DNA of 43,826 bases from Paracoccaceae bacterium (GCA_024742835.1 JANSXS010000027.1:1-43826); one strand, 5' to 3'. Shown: positions 1 through 8,690, counted from the first letter of the stretch. The notes: generated by a model not told the origin, from the sequence alone. Translations and numbers: made by a program.

Positions 1-140
1 GCATGGGCCACGCCGGCGCCATCGTCGCAGGCGGAAAGGGCGGCGCAGACGACAAGATCGAGGCCATGAAATCCGCCGGAATAACCGTCGCCGAATCCCC
101 CGCAGGCCTCGGTGAAGCCGTGCTGAAAGCTATCGGGTAA
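1..140 (+). CDS. mtkB: Acyl-CoA synthetase alpha subunit, C-terminal end (probable malate-CoA ligase MtkB)
   Basis: Only the last 45 or so residues are in the window; the gene begins upstream of base 1. The visible part starts with the [13 protein letters not shown] loop that carries the phosphorylated active-site histidine in succinyl-CoA synthetase alpha subunits (SucD) and in the malate-CoA ligase alpha subunit (MtkB), and it ends in a normal C-terminus. These enzymes form an acyl-CoA from a dicarboxylate, CoA and a nucleoside triphosphate through a phosphohistidine. The family is clear. The choice of malate rather than succinate is inferred from context, because mtkA-mtkB-ppc is the order in serine-cycle clusters such as that of Methylorubrum extorquens. 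SucD of the citric acid cycle remains possible. Confidence 0.72.
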   Translation, partial: MGHAGAIVAGGKGGADDKIEAMKSAGITVAESPAGLGEAVLKAIG

Positions 141-150
141 CGCGAAAAAG

Positions 151-174
151 CGCGGCGGGCCCTTGCCCGCCGCG
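151..174 (+). terminator. Strong hairpin after the ligase gene
   Basis: A perfect 10-bp GC-rich inverted repeat (CGCGGCGGGC / GCCCGCCGCG) with a CCTT loop lies 11 bp after the stop codon. It is followed by a weak T-containing stretch rather than a clean U-run. It probably ends or attenuates the upstream transcript before ppc. Confidence 0.6.
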
Positions 175-222
175 ACACATCCTTTCGTCTCTGTGACATC
201 GGGCGCAAGTGCGTTCTGTTAT

Positions 223-236
223 TGTTGGCGCTAACA
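223..236 (+). promoter_or_regulatory. LacI-type operator-like palindrome before ppc
   Basis: TGTTGGCGCTAACA is a 14-bp palindrome with one mismatched pair and the central CG typical of LacI/GalR-family operators. It lies about 40 bp before the ppc start. No LacI-family gene is in the window, so function is only suggested by its form and position. Confidence 0.3.
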
Positions 237-276
237 GGCACCATCGGGTATCCAGCGGATACAAGGGAGGCGACAG

Positions 277-3009
277 ATGGACACGAACCATTCCGAAATC
301 GACATGCAGACCGGCACGGACGCGCAGGAAAGCATCCGCTATCTGGGCCGGGTTCTGGGCCGGGTTCTTCAGGAGCAGGAGGGCGACCGAGCCTTCGACG
401 TGGTGGAGAAGATCCGTCACCGCTCCATCGAATATCACAAGACCGGCAACACCACCGCCCATGCCGCGCTGTGCGATGTGATCTCGGCCCTGCCAGAGGA
501 TCTTGCGCTTCAGGTCTTGCGTGCCTTCACCTATTACCTGCATCTTCTGAACATCGCGCAGGACGAGGAAAAACTGCTTCAGCACCGGCGTGCGCCCGTC
601 ACCACCCTGTCCAGCACCATCCGGCTGCTGCGCGAAAATGGCATCTCCGAAACCAGCATGGCCGAGTTCCTTAAAAGTGCGCTGGTCAGCCCGATACTCA
701 CCGCGCACCCCACCGAAATCCGTCGCCAAAGCACCATGCGCTCGGAATTCGCCATTACCGAAATGCTCGACCAGCGCAGCCAGGCGCAGCTTGTGGGGCA
801 AGACCCGACCGAGATCGAACGCGACATCGAGCGCGAGATCGAGGTTCTGTGGCAGACCCATCTTCTGCGCCGCAGCAAGCTGACGGTGAATGATGAAATC
901 ACCAACGGGCTGGCCTATTTCGACCACACCTTCTTCGAAGCGATCCCGAAGCTGCACGAAACCTTGCTGACCACCCTCAAGGGCAAAAGCGATGCCGACG
1001 ACATCCCGTCTTTCCTGCGCATCGGCACATGGATCGGGGGCGACCGCGATGGCAACCCGAATGTCACCGCCGACACGTTGCAAAAGACCTTTCACCGGCA
1101 ATCCGGCCATGCCATTCGCCATTACCTTGAAGAGGTCCACGCGCTTGGGTCCGAGCTGTCGATCTCGACCCGTGTGGTCACTGTCTCGGCAGAGGCCGAA
1201 CAGCTTGCCGATCATTCCTTTGACACGTCCACGCACCGCGAGGACGAGCCCTATCGCCGGATCCTGATGCTGATCTATGCGCGGCTGGTATCAACGCTGA
1301 AGGACATCAACCCCAAGTCGCTGGCCCCGCGCGCCGGGCACACCGCCACCCCCTATGCAAGCCCCACCGAATTTCTGGCCGATCTGGATGTGATCGACCG
1401 GTCTTTGCGGGCCAATCGTGGCGGGCGGATCGCAGACGGGCGCCTGACCAAGCTGCGCCGCAAGGTGCGTGCCTTTGGCTTTCACCTGGCCAGCGTGGAT
1501 CTGCGCCAGAATGCCAGCGTCCACGAAGCCACCATCGCAGAACTGCTGGAAGCGATCCATCCCGGCAAGAACTATCTGGCCAAGACCGAGGAAGAGCGCC
1601 GCGCCTGCCTCATAGAAGAATTGATCTCGCCCCGCGCGCTGATCCGACCATTCTGGACCTATTCCGAGCAGACGGAAAAGGAACTCGCCATCTTCCGCCG
1701 GGCCAAGCAGATCCTTGATCGCTTTGGCCCCGGCGCGATTGCCACCTCGATCATCTCCAACGCGCAATCGGCTTCGGATGTGCTGGAACTGTGCCTGCTG
1801 CTCAAGGAGGCGGGCATCCTGACACGCGACGGGGCCTGCCCTGTCGCCATCGTTCCCCTGTTCGAGACCATTGCCGATTTGCAGAACGGTCCCGACATCA
1901 TGCGCGACCTGTTCGAGATCCCGGAATATCGCCGGATCGTCGACAAACAGAAGACGACGCAAGAGGTGATGCTGGGCTATTCGGACAGCAACAAGGACGG
2001 TGGTTACGTCACCTCCAACTGGGAGCTGTTCAAGGCCGAGCAGAATTTCGTGTCGCTTTTCAAGGATTACGGCGTTCGGCTGCGCCTGTTCCACGGGCGC
2101 GGCGGATCGGTGGGCCGCGGTGGCGGCCCGGCGCGAGAGGCGATCCTTGCGCAACCACCCGGCGCAGTTGACGGGCAGATCCGCCTGACCGAACAGGGCG
2201 AGGTCATCTCGTCGCGCTACAGCCACGGCGAGATCGGCTATGCCCATCTGGAGACACTGGTTTCGGCCACGATGGAAGCCTCTTTGCTGCCCGGCCAAAG
2301 CCTGCCGTCCAACGACACCATCGCGATCATGGACGCACTCTCGGCCCATGCGTTCGACGCCTATCGCGATCTGGTCTTCGGAACCGAGGGGTTCGAGGAT
2401 TTCTTCTGGTCCACGACCATCATCAACGAAATCGCATCGCTCAATATCGGCTCGCGCCCCGCGTCGCGGAAATCCAACCGCGATATCACAGCGCTGCGCG
2501 CGATTCCCTGGGTGTTCAGCTGGGCGCAATGCCGGATCATGCTGCCGGGCTGGTACGGGTTCGGCACCGCGGTGCAGACATGGCAACGCGAAAGCGGCGA
2601 ACAGGATCTGTCAAAGCTGAGCGATCTTTATACGAACTGGCCGTTCTTTCACGCGCTCGTGCAGAAGGTCGAACTGATCATCAGCAAAAGCGATCTGACC
2701 ATCGCAGCCAGCTATGCCGATCTGGTCGAGGACAAGGAATTGCGCGACCGTATCTTCGGGCGCGTCACCGAAGAATGGCAGGCAACCGTCCGCGCGCTGG
2801 AAGCAATCACAGGGCGAAGCCCGACCTCTGCCGATGCTGTGCCCGAGGGCGGGATGATTCCGCACCGCACACCGTATCTCAACTCGCTCAACCACATCCA
2901 GATCGAGATGATGAAACGCGCGCGCGCGGGTAATGACGGAGAGCTTGTCAATCGCGGCATCCTGCTGTCGATCAACGGGGTCGCCTCGGGGCTGCGCAAC
3001 ACCGGGTAA
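277..3009 (+). CDS. ppc: Phosphoenolpyruvate carboxylase
   Basis: This 910-residue cytoplasmic enzyme carboxylates phosphoenolpyruvate with bicarbonate to oxaloacetate; it refills the citric acid cycle and serves the serine cycle. The length is normal for bacterial PEPC. The catalytic histidine is His144 in the LTAHPTE motif. Other signatures are GGDRDGNPNVT, GYSDSNKDGGY (from residue 567) and HGRGGSVGRGGG (from 606), which holds the essential arginines and the glycine loop. The protein ends in RNTG where many relatives end in QNTG. The ATG at 277 has a GGAGG ribosome binding site 6 bases before it. The gene follows a probable mtkB but is separated from it by a hairpin and about 100 bp, so it likely has its own promoter. 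In aerobic phototrophs PEPC is a main route of light-supported anaplerotic CO2 uptake. Confidence 0.98.
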   Translation: MDTNHSEIDMQTGTDAQESIRYLGRVLGRVLQEQEGDRAFDVVEKIRHRSIEYHKTGNTTAHAALCDVISALPEDLALQVLRAFTYYLHLLNIAQDEEKLLQHRRAPVTTLSSTIRLLRENGISETSMAEFLKSALVSPILTAHPTEIRRQSTMRSEFAITEMLDQRSQAQLVGQDPTEIERDIEREIEVLWQTHLLRRSKLTVNDEITNGLAYFDHTFFEAIPKLHETLLTTLKGKSDADDIPSFLRIGTWIGGDRDGNPNVTADTLQKTFHRQSGHAIRHYLEEVHALGSELSISTRVVTVSAEAEQLADHSFDTSTHREDEPYRRILMLIYARLVSTLKDINPKSLAPRAGHTATPYASPTEFLADLDVIDRSLRANRGGRIADGRLTKLRRKVRAFGFHLASVDLRQNASVHEATIAELLEAIHPGKNYLAKTEEERRACLIEELISPRALIRPFWTYSEQTEKELAIFRRAKQILDRFGPGAIATSIISNAQSASDVLELCLLLKEAGILTRDGACPVAIVPLFETIADLQNGPDIMRDLFEIPEYRRIVDKQKTTQEVMLGYSDSNKDGGYVTSNWELFKAEQNFVSLFKDYGVRLRLFHGRGGSVGRGGGPAREAILAQPPGAVDGQIRLTEQGEVISSRYSHGEIGYAHLETLVSATMEASLLPGQSLPSNDTIAIMDALSAHAFDAYRDLVFGTEGFEDFFWSTTIINEIASLNIGSRPASRKSNRDITALRAIPWVFSWAQCRIMLPGWYGFGTAVQTWQRESGEQDLSKLSDLYTNWPFFHALVQKVELIISKSDLTIAASYADLVEDKELRDRIFGRVTEEWQATVRALEAITGRSPTSADAVPEGGMIPHRTPYLNSLNHIQIEMMKRARAGNDGELVNRGILLSINGVASGLRNTG

Positions 3010-3015
3010 CGCGCA

Positions 3016-3056
3016 GGAAAATTGCAATTTTCCGGATCGGAATTTTGCAAAATTCC
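3016..3056. repeat. Twin 18-bp perfect palindromes
   Basis: Two perfect 18-bp palindromes, GGAAAATTGCAATTTTCC (3016-3033) and GGAATTTTGCAAAATTCC (3039-3056), are separated by 5 bp just after the ppc stop. They share the ends GGAA/TTCC and a TTGCAA core with the A/T runs permuted. This looks like a dispersed intergenic repeat or a double protein-binding site rather than a terminator. Confidence 0.7.
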
Positions 3057-3104
3057 GCCCGCGCCCGTAATCGGGTGGTTCACAAAACCCAAACGTCCAA
3101 GGCA

Positions 3105-3136
3105 AAACGGCCGGGAAACTGATTTCCCGGCCGTTT
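3105..3136. terminator. Bidirectional terminator between ppc and fdhF
   Basis: A perfect 14-bp inverted repeat (AAACGGCCGGGAAA / TTTCCCGGCCGTTT) with a 4-base loop sits between the convergent genes ppc (plus) and fdhF (minus). The A/T-rich outer ends give a U-tract on either strand, as expected for a shared intrinsic terminator. Confidence 0.85.
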
Positions 3137-3141
3137 CGTCT

Positions 3142-5907
3142 TTACTCTGCCGCGACCGCGCCCTTGGTCGCCGGCTCTACCCTCACGGCCGAGTATTTGA
3201 ACTCGGGGATCTTGCCGTAAGGGTCGATGGCCGGGTTGGTCAGGATGTTCGCCGCCGCCTCGACATAGGCGAAAGGAAGGAACACCATATCGGGCGCGAT
3301 TGCGCGGTCTGCCCGCGCCATGATCTCGATCGAGCCGCGCTTGGTGGTCAGCCGAACGAAATCGCCCGCCTCAAGCCCCATCTTGCGCAGGGTGCTTGGA
3401 TGCAGCGAACAGTTCGCTTCCGGCTCCACCGCGTCAAGCACCGTGGCGCGCCGGGTCATCGAGCCGGTGTGCCAATGCTCAAGCTGCCGCCCCGTGGTCA
3501 GCACCATGGGATACTCCGTATCGGGCAGATCATCGGGTGGAATAACGCTTGCAGGGGTAAACCGCGCGCGCCCGTCAGGCCGCGGGAAGCTGTCGCCGAA
3601 CACCACCGACTGACCGGGATCTTCCGGGCTGAGCGACGGGTAGGTGACCGCCTCATTCTCCAGCCGCGCCCAGGTGATGTTGTCAAGACTGCGCATGTTC
3701 AGCGCCATCTCGTCGAACACCTGCGACGGGTGCGTATAGGTCCAGGGCAGGCCACAACGCTTGGCCAGTTCCACCTCGATCCACCAATCCTCCTTGGCGT
3801 CGCCGGGGGTCGGCACCGCGGGGCGCAGCATCTGCACGGTGCGGTTGGTGTTCGACACGGTGCCCGCCTTTTCATAAAGCGCCGAGGCGGGCAGAATTAC
3901 ATCGGCATAATTCGCCGTCTCGGTGATGAAGATATCCTGCACCACCAGATGATCGAGTTTGGCCAACGCATCGCGGGCATGTTCCACATCCGGGTCTGAC
4001 ATGGCCGGGTTTTCGCCTAGCACATACATGGCCTTGATATCGCCCGCGTGCACCGCATCCATGATCTCGGTCACGGTGAGGCCCTTTTGATCCGAGAAAT
4101 CCTCTGTACCCCAGACATCCGTGAACGCCTGACGCACGCTGTCATCCGTGACCGACTGGTAATCGGGCAGGAACATCGGGATAAGTCCCGCATCCGACGC
4201 GCCCTGAACGTTGTTCTGCCCCCGCAGCGGGTGCAGGCCCGTGCCCGGACGGCCCACCTGCCCGCACATCAGCGCAAGGCTGATCAGGCAGCGTGAATTG
4301 TCCGTGCCGTGGATGTGCTGGCTGACGCCCATGCCCCAGAAGATCATCGCCGATTTCGCACCCGCGAAATCGCGGGCTACTTCGCGCAGGGTCTCTGCGG
4401 GGATGCCGCAAAGCGCCTCCATCTTCTCTGGCGGGAACTGCGCCAGATGCGCTTTCTCGGCCTCCCAGTTCTCGGTGAACGCCTCGATATATTGCTGGTC
4501 GTACAGCCCTTCCTCGACGATCACATGCATGATCGCGTTGAGCATCGAGACATCCGCACCCGGCTTGAACTGCAACATATGCGTGGCGAACCGCTTCATC
4601 CCCTGTCCGCGCGGGTCCATCACGATCAGCTTGCCACCGCGCTTGGTGAACTGCTTGAAATAGGTGGCGGCAACGGGGTGGTTCTCGATCGGGTTGGCAC
4701 CGATGATGATGGCCACATCCGCGTTTTCGATCTCGTTGAAGGTGGCCGTGACAGCACCCGAGCCGACATTCTCGATCAGCGCGGCAACGGACGACGCATG
4801 ACAAAGCCGCGTGCAATGGTCCACGTTGTTATGGCCAAAGCCCTGACGGATGAACTTCTGAAAGAGATAGGCTTCTTCGTTGGTGCATTTGGCGCTGCCG
4901 AACCCGGCAACCTCGCGGCCCCGGCCCTTGAGCCCGTTCGCCGCTGCATCCAGCGCCTCGTCCCAGGTCGCCTCGCGGAAGAAGTCCTGCCAGTTTTGCG
5001 GGTCGACATTCAGCCCCTTGGCAGGTGCATCCTCGCGCCGGATCAGCGGCTTCGTGAGGCGGTGATCGTGGTTGATATAGTCATACCCGAACCGCCCCTT
5101 GACGCAGAGCCGCCCCTCGTTGGCCGGGCCGTTGATACCCTCGACATACTTGACCTTGCCATCCTTGATTTTCATGCTGATCTGACAGCCGACGCCGCAG
5201 AACGCGCAGACGCTTTCCACTTCCTCGTCGTAATCCTTGCTGTCGCCAACCTGCGCATCATCCAGCACCGTGGCGGGCATCAGCGCGCCGGTGGGACACG
5301 CCTGAACGCATTCGCCACAGGCCACACAGGTGCTTTCGCCCATAGGATCGTCGAAATCGAAGACAGGAAAGCTGTCATGCCCGCGCCCGGCCATGCCGAT
5401 CACGTCATTGACCTGCACTTCGCGGCAGGCGCGGACGCACAGGTTGCACTGGATGCAGGCATCCAGATTGACGCGCATCGCGATGTGGCTGTCATCCAGC
5501 AGCGGGACGCGGTCACGCTCCAGCTTGGGAAAGCGGCTATGCGTGACGCCGTTCAGCTCTGCCATGTCCCAAAGGTGGCTCGATTTGTCATGCGCCTTTT
5601 CGGGCTCGGGCTGATCGGCGATCAGCATTTCCATGACCATCTTGCGCGCGCTGGTGGCGCGGGCGGAGTTGGTCGTGACCTTCATGCCCTCGGCCGCCTC
5701 GCGGATGCAGGACGCAACAAGCGTGCGTTCGCCCTCGACCTCGACCATGCAGGCACGGCAATTGCCATCGGGACGATAGCCGGGTGCGGGCTTGTGGCAC
5801 AGATGCGGGATCACAAGGCCCCTTCCATTGGCCACCTCCCAGATGGTCATGCCCTTCTCGGCCTCGATTTCCTTGCCATCAAGCGTGAGTTTGATCTTGT
5901 CGGTCAT
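3142..5907 (-). CDS. fdhF: NAD-linked formate dehydrogenase, catalytic alpha subunit (Mo/W-bis-MGD)
   Basis: This 921-residue protein oxidises formate to CO2 at a molybdenum or tungsten bis-pterin site. In order it has an N-terminal [2Fe-2S] domain (Cys37, 50, 53, 67), two ferredoxin-type [4Fe-4S] motifs (Cys151/154/157/161 and 194/197/200/204), the cofactor-proximal [4Fe-4S] cluster (Cys234/237/241/268), then the molybdopterin oxidoreductase and dinucleotide-binding domains. The metal-ligand cysteine with its neighbouring histidine is Cys369-His370 in TRLCHASS. The His-Cys3 cluster common after the [2Fe-2S] domain in related enzymes seems missing: His111 is there but no cysteines follow. The start lies 3 bases after the fdhB stop, so the two are co-transcribed and form the soluble enzyme. 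It most resembles the two-subunit FDH1 of Methylorubrum. Tungsten or molybdenum use cannot be told from sequence. Confidence 0.93.
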   Translation of the reverse strand: MTDKIKLTLDGKEIEAEKGMTIWEVANGRGLVIPHLCHKPAPGYRPDGNCRACMVEVEGERTLVASCIREAAEGMKVTTNSARATSARKMVMEMLIADQPEPEKAHDKSSHLWDMAELNGVTHSRFPKLERDRVPLLDDSHIAMRVNLDACIQCNLCVRACREVQVNDVIGMAGRGHDSFPVFDFDDPMGESTCVACGECVQACPTGALMPATVLDDAQVGDSKDYDEEVESVCAFCGVGCQISMKIKDGKVKYVEGINGPANEGRLCVKGRFGYDYINHDHRLTKPLIRREDAPAKGLNVDPQNWQDFFREATWDEALDAAANGLKGRGREVAGFGSAKCTNEEAYLFQKFIRQGFGHNNVDHCTRLCHASSVAALIENVGSGAVTATFNEIENADVAIIIGANPIENHPVAATYFKQFTKRGGKLIVMDPRGQGMKRFATHMLQFKPGADVSMLNAIMHVIVEEGLYDQQYIEAFTENWEAEKAHLAQFPPEKMEALCGIPAETLREVARDFAGAKSAMIFWGMGVSQHIHGTDNSRCLISLALMCGQVGRPGTGLHPLRGQNNVQGASDAGLIPMFLPDYQSVTDDSVRQAFTDVWGTEDFSDQKGLTVTEIMDAVHAGDIKAMYVLGENPAMSDPDVEHARDALAKLDHLVVQDIFITETANYADVILPASALYEKAGTVSNTNRTVQMLRPAVPTPGDAKEDWWIEVELAKRCGLPWTYTHPSQVFDEMALNMRSLDNITWARLENEAVTYPSLSPEDPGQSVVFGDSFPRPDGRARFTPASVIPPDDLPDTEYPMVLTTGRQLEHWHTGSMTRRATVLDAVEPEANCSLHPSTLRKMGLEAGDFVRLTTKRGSIEIMARADRAIAPDMVFLPFAYVEAAANILTNPAIDPYGKIPEFKYSAVRVEPATKGAVAAE

Positions 5908-5910
5908 GGC

Positions 5911-7596
5911 TTAAACCTCGTCCGGGAAATGTTTCATGGTCAGGCGGATGGGGTTCGGCGCGGCCTGCCCCAGACCGCAGATCGACGCGTCGACCATGGT
6001 CTGGCTCAGTTCTTCCAGCAGATCCTGATCCCACTTGTCCGCCTGCATCAGCTTCACGGCCTTTTCACAGCCGACACGACAGGGCGTGCATTGACCACAG
6101 CTTTCGTCCTCGAAGAACTTCAGCATGTTGATCGCGGCCTCTTTCGCGCTGTCCTTATCCGACAGAACCACGACGGCGGCGGATCCGATAAACGACCCAT
6201 GCGGTTGCAGCGTATCGAAATCGAGCGGCACATCATGCATATGCGCGGGCAACAGGCCAGAGGACGGGCCACCCGGCTGATAGGCCTTGAAAACATGCCC
6301 GTCCAGCATCCCGCCAGCGGCCTCGATGATATCGGTGATGGTGGACCCGGCGGGCAGCAGATGCACGCCCGGTTTCTTCACGCGGCCCGACACAGAGTAG
6401 GAGCGCAGGCCCTTGCGCCCGTTCTTTTCCACGCCCGACAGGATTTCCCCGCCCTCGCGCAGCACGCGGGCCACCCAATAGAGCGTTTCGACATTGTTCA
6501 CCAGCGTCGGACGGTTGAATATGCCCACCTGCGCCACGAATGGCGGCCGGTGGCGCGGCAGGCCGCGCTTGCCCTCGATCGATTCGATCATCGCGCTTTC
6601 CTCGCCGCAGATATAGGCCCCGGCCCCGCGACGCAGGTCGATATGGCCCGGCTCCACGATCCCGGCGTCTTCCAGCGCCTTGATTTCCCGTGCAAGGATT
6701 TCCAGCACTGCCGGGTATTCGTCGCGCATGTAGATAAAGCAGGTTTCCGCCTCGACCGCCCAACCGGCAATCAGCATCCCCTCAAGGAACAGATGCGGCG
6801 TGCGTTCCAGATAATAGCGGTCCTTGAACGTGCCCGGCTCGCCTTCGTCGCCGTTGACGGCAAGGTAACGCGGCCCGGCCTCGGCCCGCACGAACCCCCA
6901 TTTCTTGCCCGACGGGAAGCCCGCCCCGCCAAGGCCGCGCACACCGGCATCAAGAATCGTCTGCTGTACAGTCTCGAAATCGCCGGTCTTGCGCAGCTCT
7001 TCAAGCTTGGCATAGCCGCCATTCGCGCGGTAGGCGGCAAAATCCTCATACTCCGGGATATGCGCATGGGTATCGTCGGCCTCGATCGCGGCCTCGACCT
7101 TTGCCAGCGTCGCGTGGTCGATATGGTTGTGGCCGATCTCCAGTACCGGCGCAGTATCGCAACGACCCATGCAGGGCGCGCGCAGCACGCGCACGGCGCT
7201 CGGGTCCATCCCGTCTTCCAGCGCCGCTTTGAGTTGCTGTGCGCCAGCCAGTTCGCAGGCCAGCGAATCGCAGACCCGAATCGTCAACGCGGGGGGCGGC
7301 ACCTCGCCTTCCTTGACCACGTCGAAATGCGCGTAGAACGTCGCGACCTCATAGACCTCGGCCTGCGCGATGCGCATCTCTTCAGCCAGCGCGCGCAGAT
7401 GCGCAGCCGACAGATGGCCGTACTTGTCCTGAATAAGATGCAGATATTCGATCAGCAGATCGTTCCGCCGAGGCGCGTCGCCCAGAAGCGCGCGCACCTC
7501 GTCCCATGCCTGATCCTCTAGCTGTCGGCCCTTGGGCGTATGACGCCCCTTGCCCTTGCCGGACTTCCAAACGCCGTTTTGATCATCGAGTGCCAT
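5911..7596 (-). CDS. fdhB: NAD-linked formate dehydrogenase, NuoE-NuoF fusion beta subunit
   Basis: This 561-residue protein passes electrons from the formate-oxidising subunit to NAD+. The N-terminal third is a NuoE-like thioredoxin-fold domain with [2Fe-2S] cysteines in CDSLAC and CMGRC. The rest is NuoF-like, with the glycine-rich FMN region GGAGFPSGKKW, the NAD region GDEGEPGTFKDR and AGAYICGEES, and a C-terminal [4Fe-4S] motif CGQCTPCRVGC. A NuoE-NuoF fusion marks the two-subunit FDH1 type rather than the separate FdsG/FdsB type. The ATG at 7596 is chosen because GGAGGG lies 5 bases before it and the protein then begins MALDDQNG; an in-frame start 150 bases upstream would add an unrelated basic leader that reads through the promoter. 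It is the first gene of the fdhB-fdhF operon. No maturation genes (fdhD, pterin synthesis) lie nearby. Confidence 0.93.
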   Translation of the reverse strand: MALDDQNGVWKSGKGKGRHTPKGRQLEDQAWDEVRALLGDAPRRNDLLIEYLHLIQDKYGHLSAAHLRALAEEMRIAQAEVYEVATFYAHFDVVKEGEVPPPALTIRVCDSLACELAGAQQLKAALEDGMDPSAVRVLRAPCMGRCDTAPVLEIGHNHIDHATLAKVEAAIEADDTHAHIPEYEDFAAYRANGGYAKLEELRKTGDFETVQQTILDAGVRGLGGAGFPSGKKWGFVRAEAGPRYLAVNGDEGEPGTFKDRYYLERTPHLFLEGMLIAGWAVEAETCFIYMRDEYPAVLEILAREIKALEDAGIVEPGHIDLRRGAGAYICGEESAMIESIEGKRGLPRHRPPFVAQVGIFNRPTLVNNVETLYWVARVLREGGEILSGVEKNGRKGLRSYSVSGRVKKPGVHLLPAGSTITDIIEAAGGMLDGHVFKAYQPGGPSSGLLPAHMHDVPLDFDTLQPHGSFIGSAAVVVLSDKDSAKEAAINMLKFFEDESCGQCTPCRVGCEKAVKLMQADKWDQDLLEELSQTMVDASICGLGQAAPNPIRLTMKHFPDEV

Positions 7597-7637
7597 GTGT
7601 TCCCTCCGAATTCGAAGCAGAACGTACCGCAATGCCG

Positions 7638-7647
7638 TGGTATACCA
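7638..7647 (-). promoter_or_regulatory. TGGTATACCA palindrome upstream of fdhB
   Basis: A perfect 10-bp palindrome TGGTATACCA lies 42-51 bp upstream of the fdhB start. The same 10-mer occurs before the ligase gene at 8691. The TGGT/ACCA form fits sites of FadR-subfamily GntR regulators; that assignment is an inference. Confidence 0.5.
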
Positions 7648-7681
7648 AAATCGTATTGTACGAAAACGCGATAAGCCCAGC

Positions 7682-8569
7682 TTATTGAACAGCCTGCTTG
7701 AGCGCCTTGATCGTGCGCAGGCCCGGTCCCCGGTTGGGCGTGACAAGGCACAGGGACTTGCGCACGACCGGATCTGTCAGCGACACGACCCGCACGGTGT
7801 CCAGCGCGCCGATGGCCTCTACCACACCGCGCGGCACGATTGTGGCCGCGGCGCCCTGAATGGCCATGACCACCCCGGCTGTCAGGCCCGAAAGCTCTGC
7901 CACGACCTGCGGTTGTACGCCGACCTCGTAGAACACCGAGTCAAGGATGCGGCGGTTCTGCATACCCGGCTCCAGCAGGCACATGGGCAGGCGGCTGGCC
8001 TCTTTCCAGGTGATCTCCTCGATTCCCGGGGCGACCATGTCGGTGGGGGCAAGCAGCACGTATTCCTCTTCGTGGACATGCTCGACATCCAGCGATTGCT
8101 CGTCCACCGCCTCGGTATAGGTGATCCCGGCATCGAACGTGCCCTCCTCGATCCCGTGCAGGATCGACAGCGAAGATGTCGATTTCAGCTTGACGGTAAT
8201 ACCCGGATTGGTCTCTCGCAGGCGCTTGATCAGACGCGCGCCAAAGGCCGTGGCGGTGGGTACGACACCAAGCGACAGGACGCCCGTCACATCGCCCGGT
8301 TCGGTGCTGAATTCGCGCTCTAGCCGCTTGACGTCTTCAAGGATCATAAGTGCGTGCCGCACGATCGACTCGCCATCCGGCGTCAGCCCCTCGAAACGGT
8401 TGCCGCGTCGCACGATCTTGGTCTGCAAATGCTCTTCCAGCTTGCTGATCCGCATGGAAAAGGCAGGCTGCGACACGCCGCATTCCTCTGCCGCGCGGGC
8501 AAAGTGTTTCTGCCGGGCAAGCGCCGTCAGAAAATGAAGATCCTTAAGGCTCAGCACACGGGCGCTCAT
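7682..8569 (-). CDS. LysR-family transcriptional regulator
   Basis: This 295-residue protein has the LysR layout: a winged helix-turn-helix in about the first 60 residues (LKDLHFLTALARQ, VSQPAFSMRISKLEE) and a periplasmic-binding-protein-like effector domain from about residue 90. The ATG at 8569 gives the usual LysR N-terminus; a longer reading would run back into the divergent ligase gene. The gene lies upstream of fdhBF on the same strand with an 85-bp gap, and is divergent from the SucCD-like pair. It is thus well placed to control formate dehydrogenase, the ligase or both. LysR regulators of formate dehydrogenase operons are known in other bacteria (FdsR of Cupriavidus). The effector is unknown, and the ribosome binding site is weak. 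Confidence 0.85.
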   Translation of the reverse strand: MSARVLSLKDLHFLTALARQKHFARAAEECGVSQPAFSMRISKLEEHLQTKIVRRGNRFEGLTPDGESIVRHALMILEDVKRLEREFSTEPGDVTGVLSLGVVPTATAFGARLIKRLRETNPGITVKLKSTSSLSILHGIEEGTFDAGITYTEAVDEQSLDVEHVHEEEYVLLAPTDMVAPGIEEITWKEASRLPMCLLEPGMQNRRILDSVFYEVGVQPQVVAELSGLTAGVVMAIQGAAATIVPRGVVEAIGALDTVRVVSLTDPVVRKSLCLVTPNRGPGLRTIKALKQAVQ

Positions 8570-8646
8570 GTCATTTAGGTCTCGGGATTTCGGGCATAAA
8601 CGATTAGGCTGGGGATGACCAGATTCATTGACAGCGATCACACTCT

Positions 8647-8656
8647 TGGTATACCA
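8647..8656 (+). promoter_or_regulatory. TGGTATACCA palindrome upstream of the SucC-like gene
   Basis: The palindrome found before fdhB recurs here 34-43 bp before the ligase start, followed at once by a second half (GATACCA). Nearly equal distances to the two starts suggest one regulator acting on both promoters. Confidence 0.5.
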
Positions 8657-8690
8657 GATACCAGAGAGGCGCAATCGGGGGAGGACGTAA

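Noticed and set aside
4309..7521. A plus-strand open frame of over 3 kb opposite the formate dehydrogenase genes
   Set aside because: It is antisense to two well-identified genes, its translation is low-complexity and shows no family features, and GC-rich codon use makes such long shadow frames common here.
8628..8641. Possible FNR box TTGACAGCGATCAC upstream of the ligase gene
   Set aside because: Two mismatches to the FNR consensus including one in each half, and no oxygen-related gene follows; kept below reporting level.
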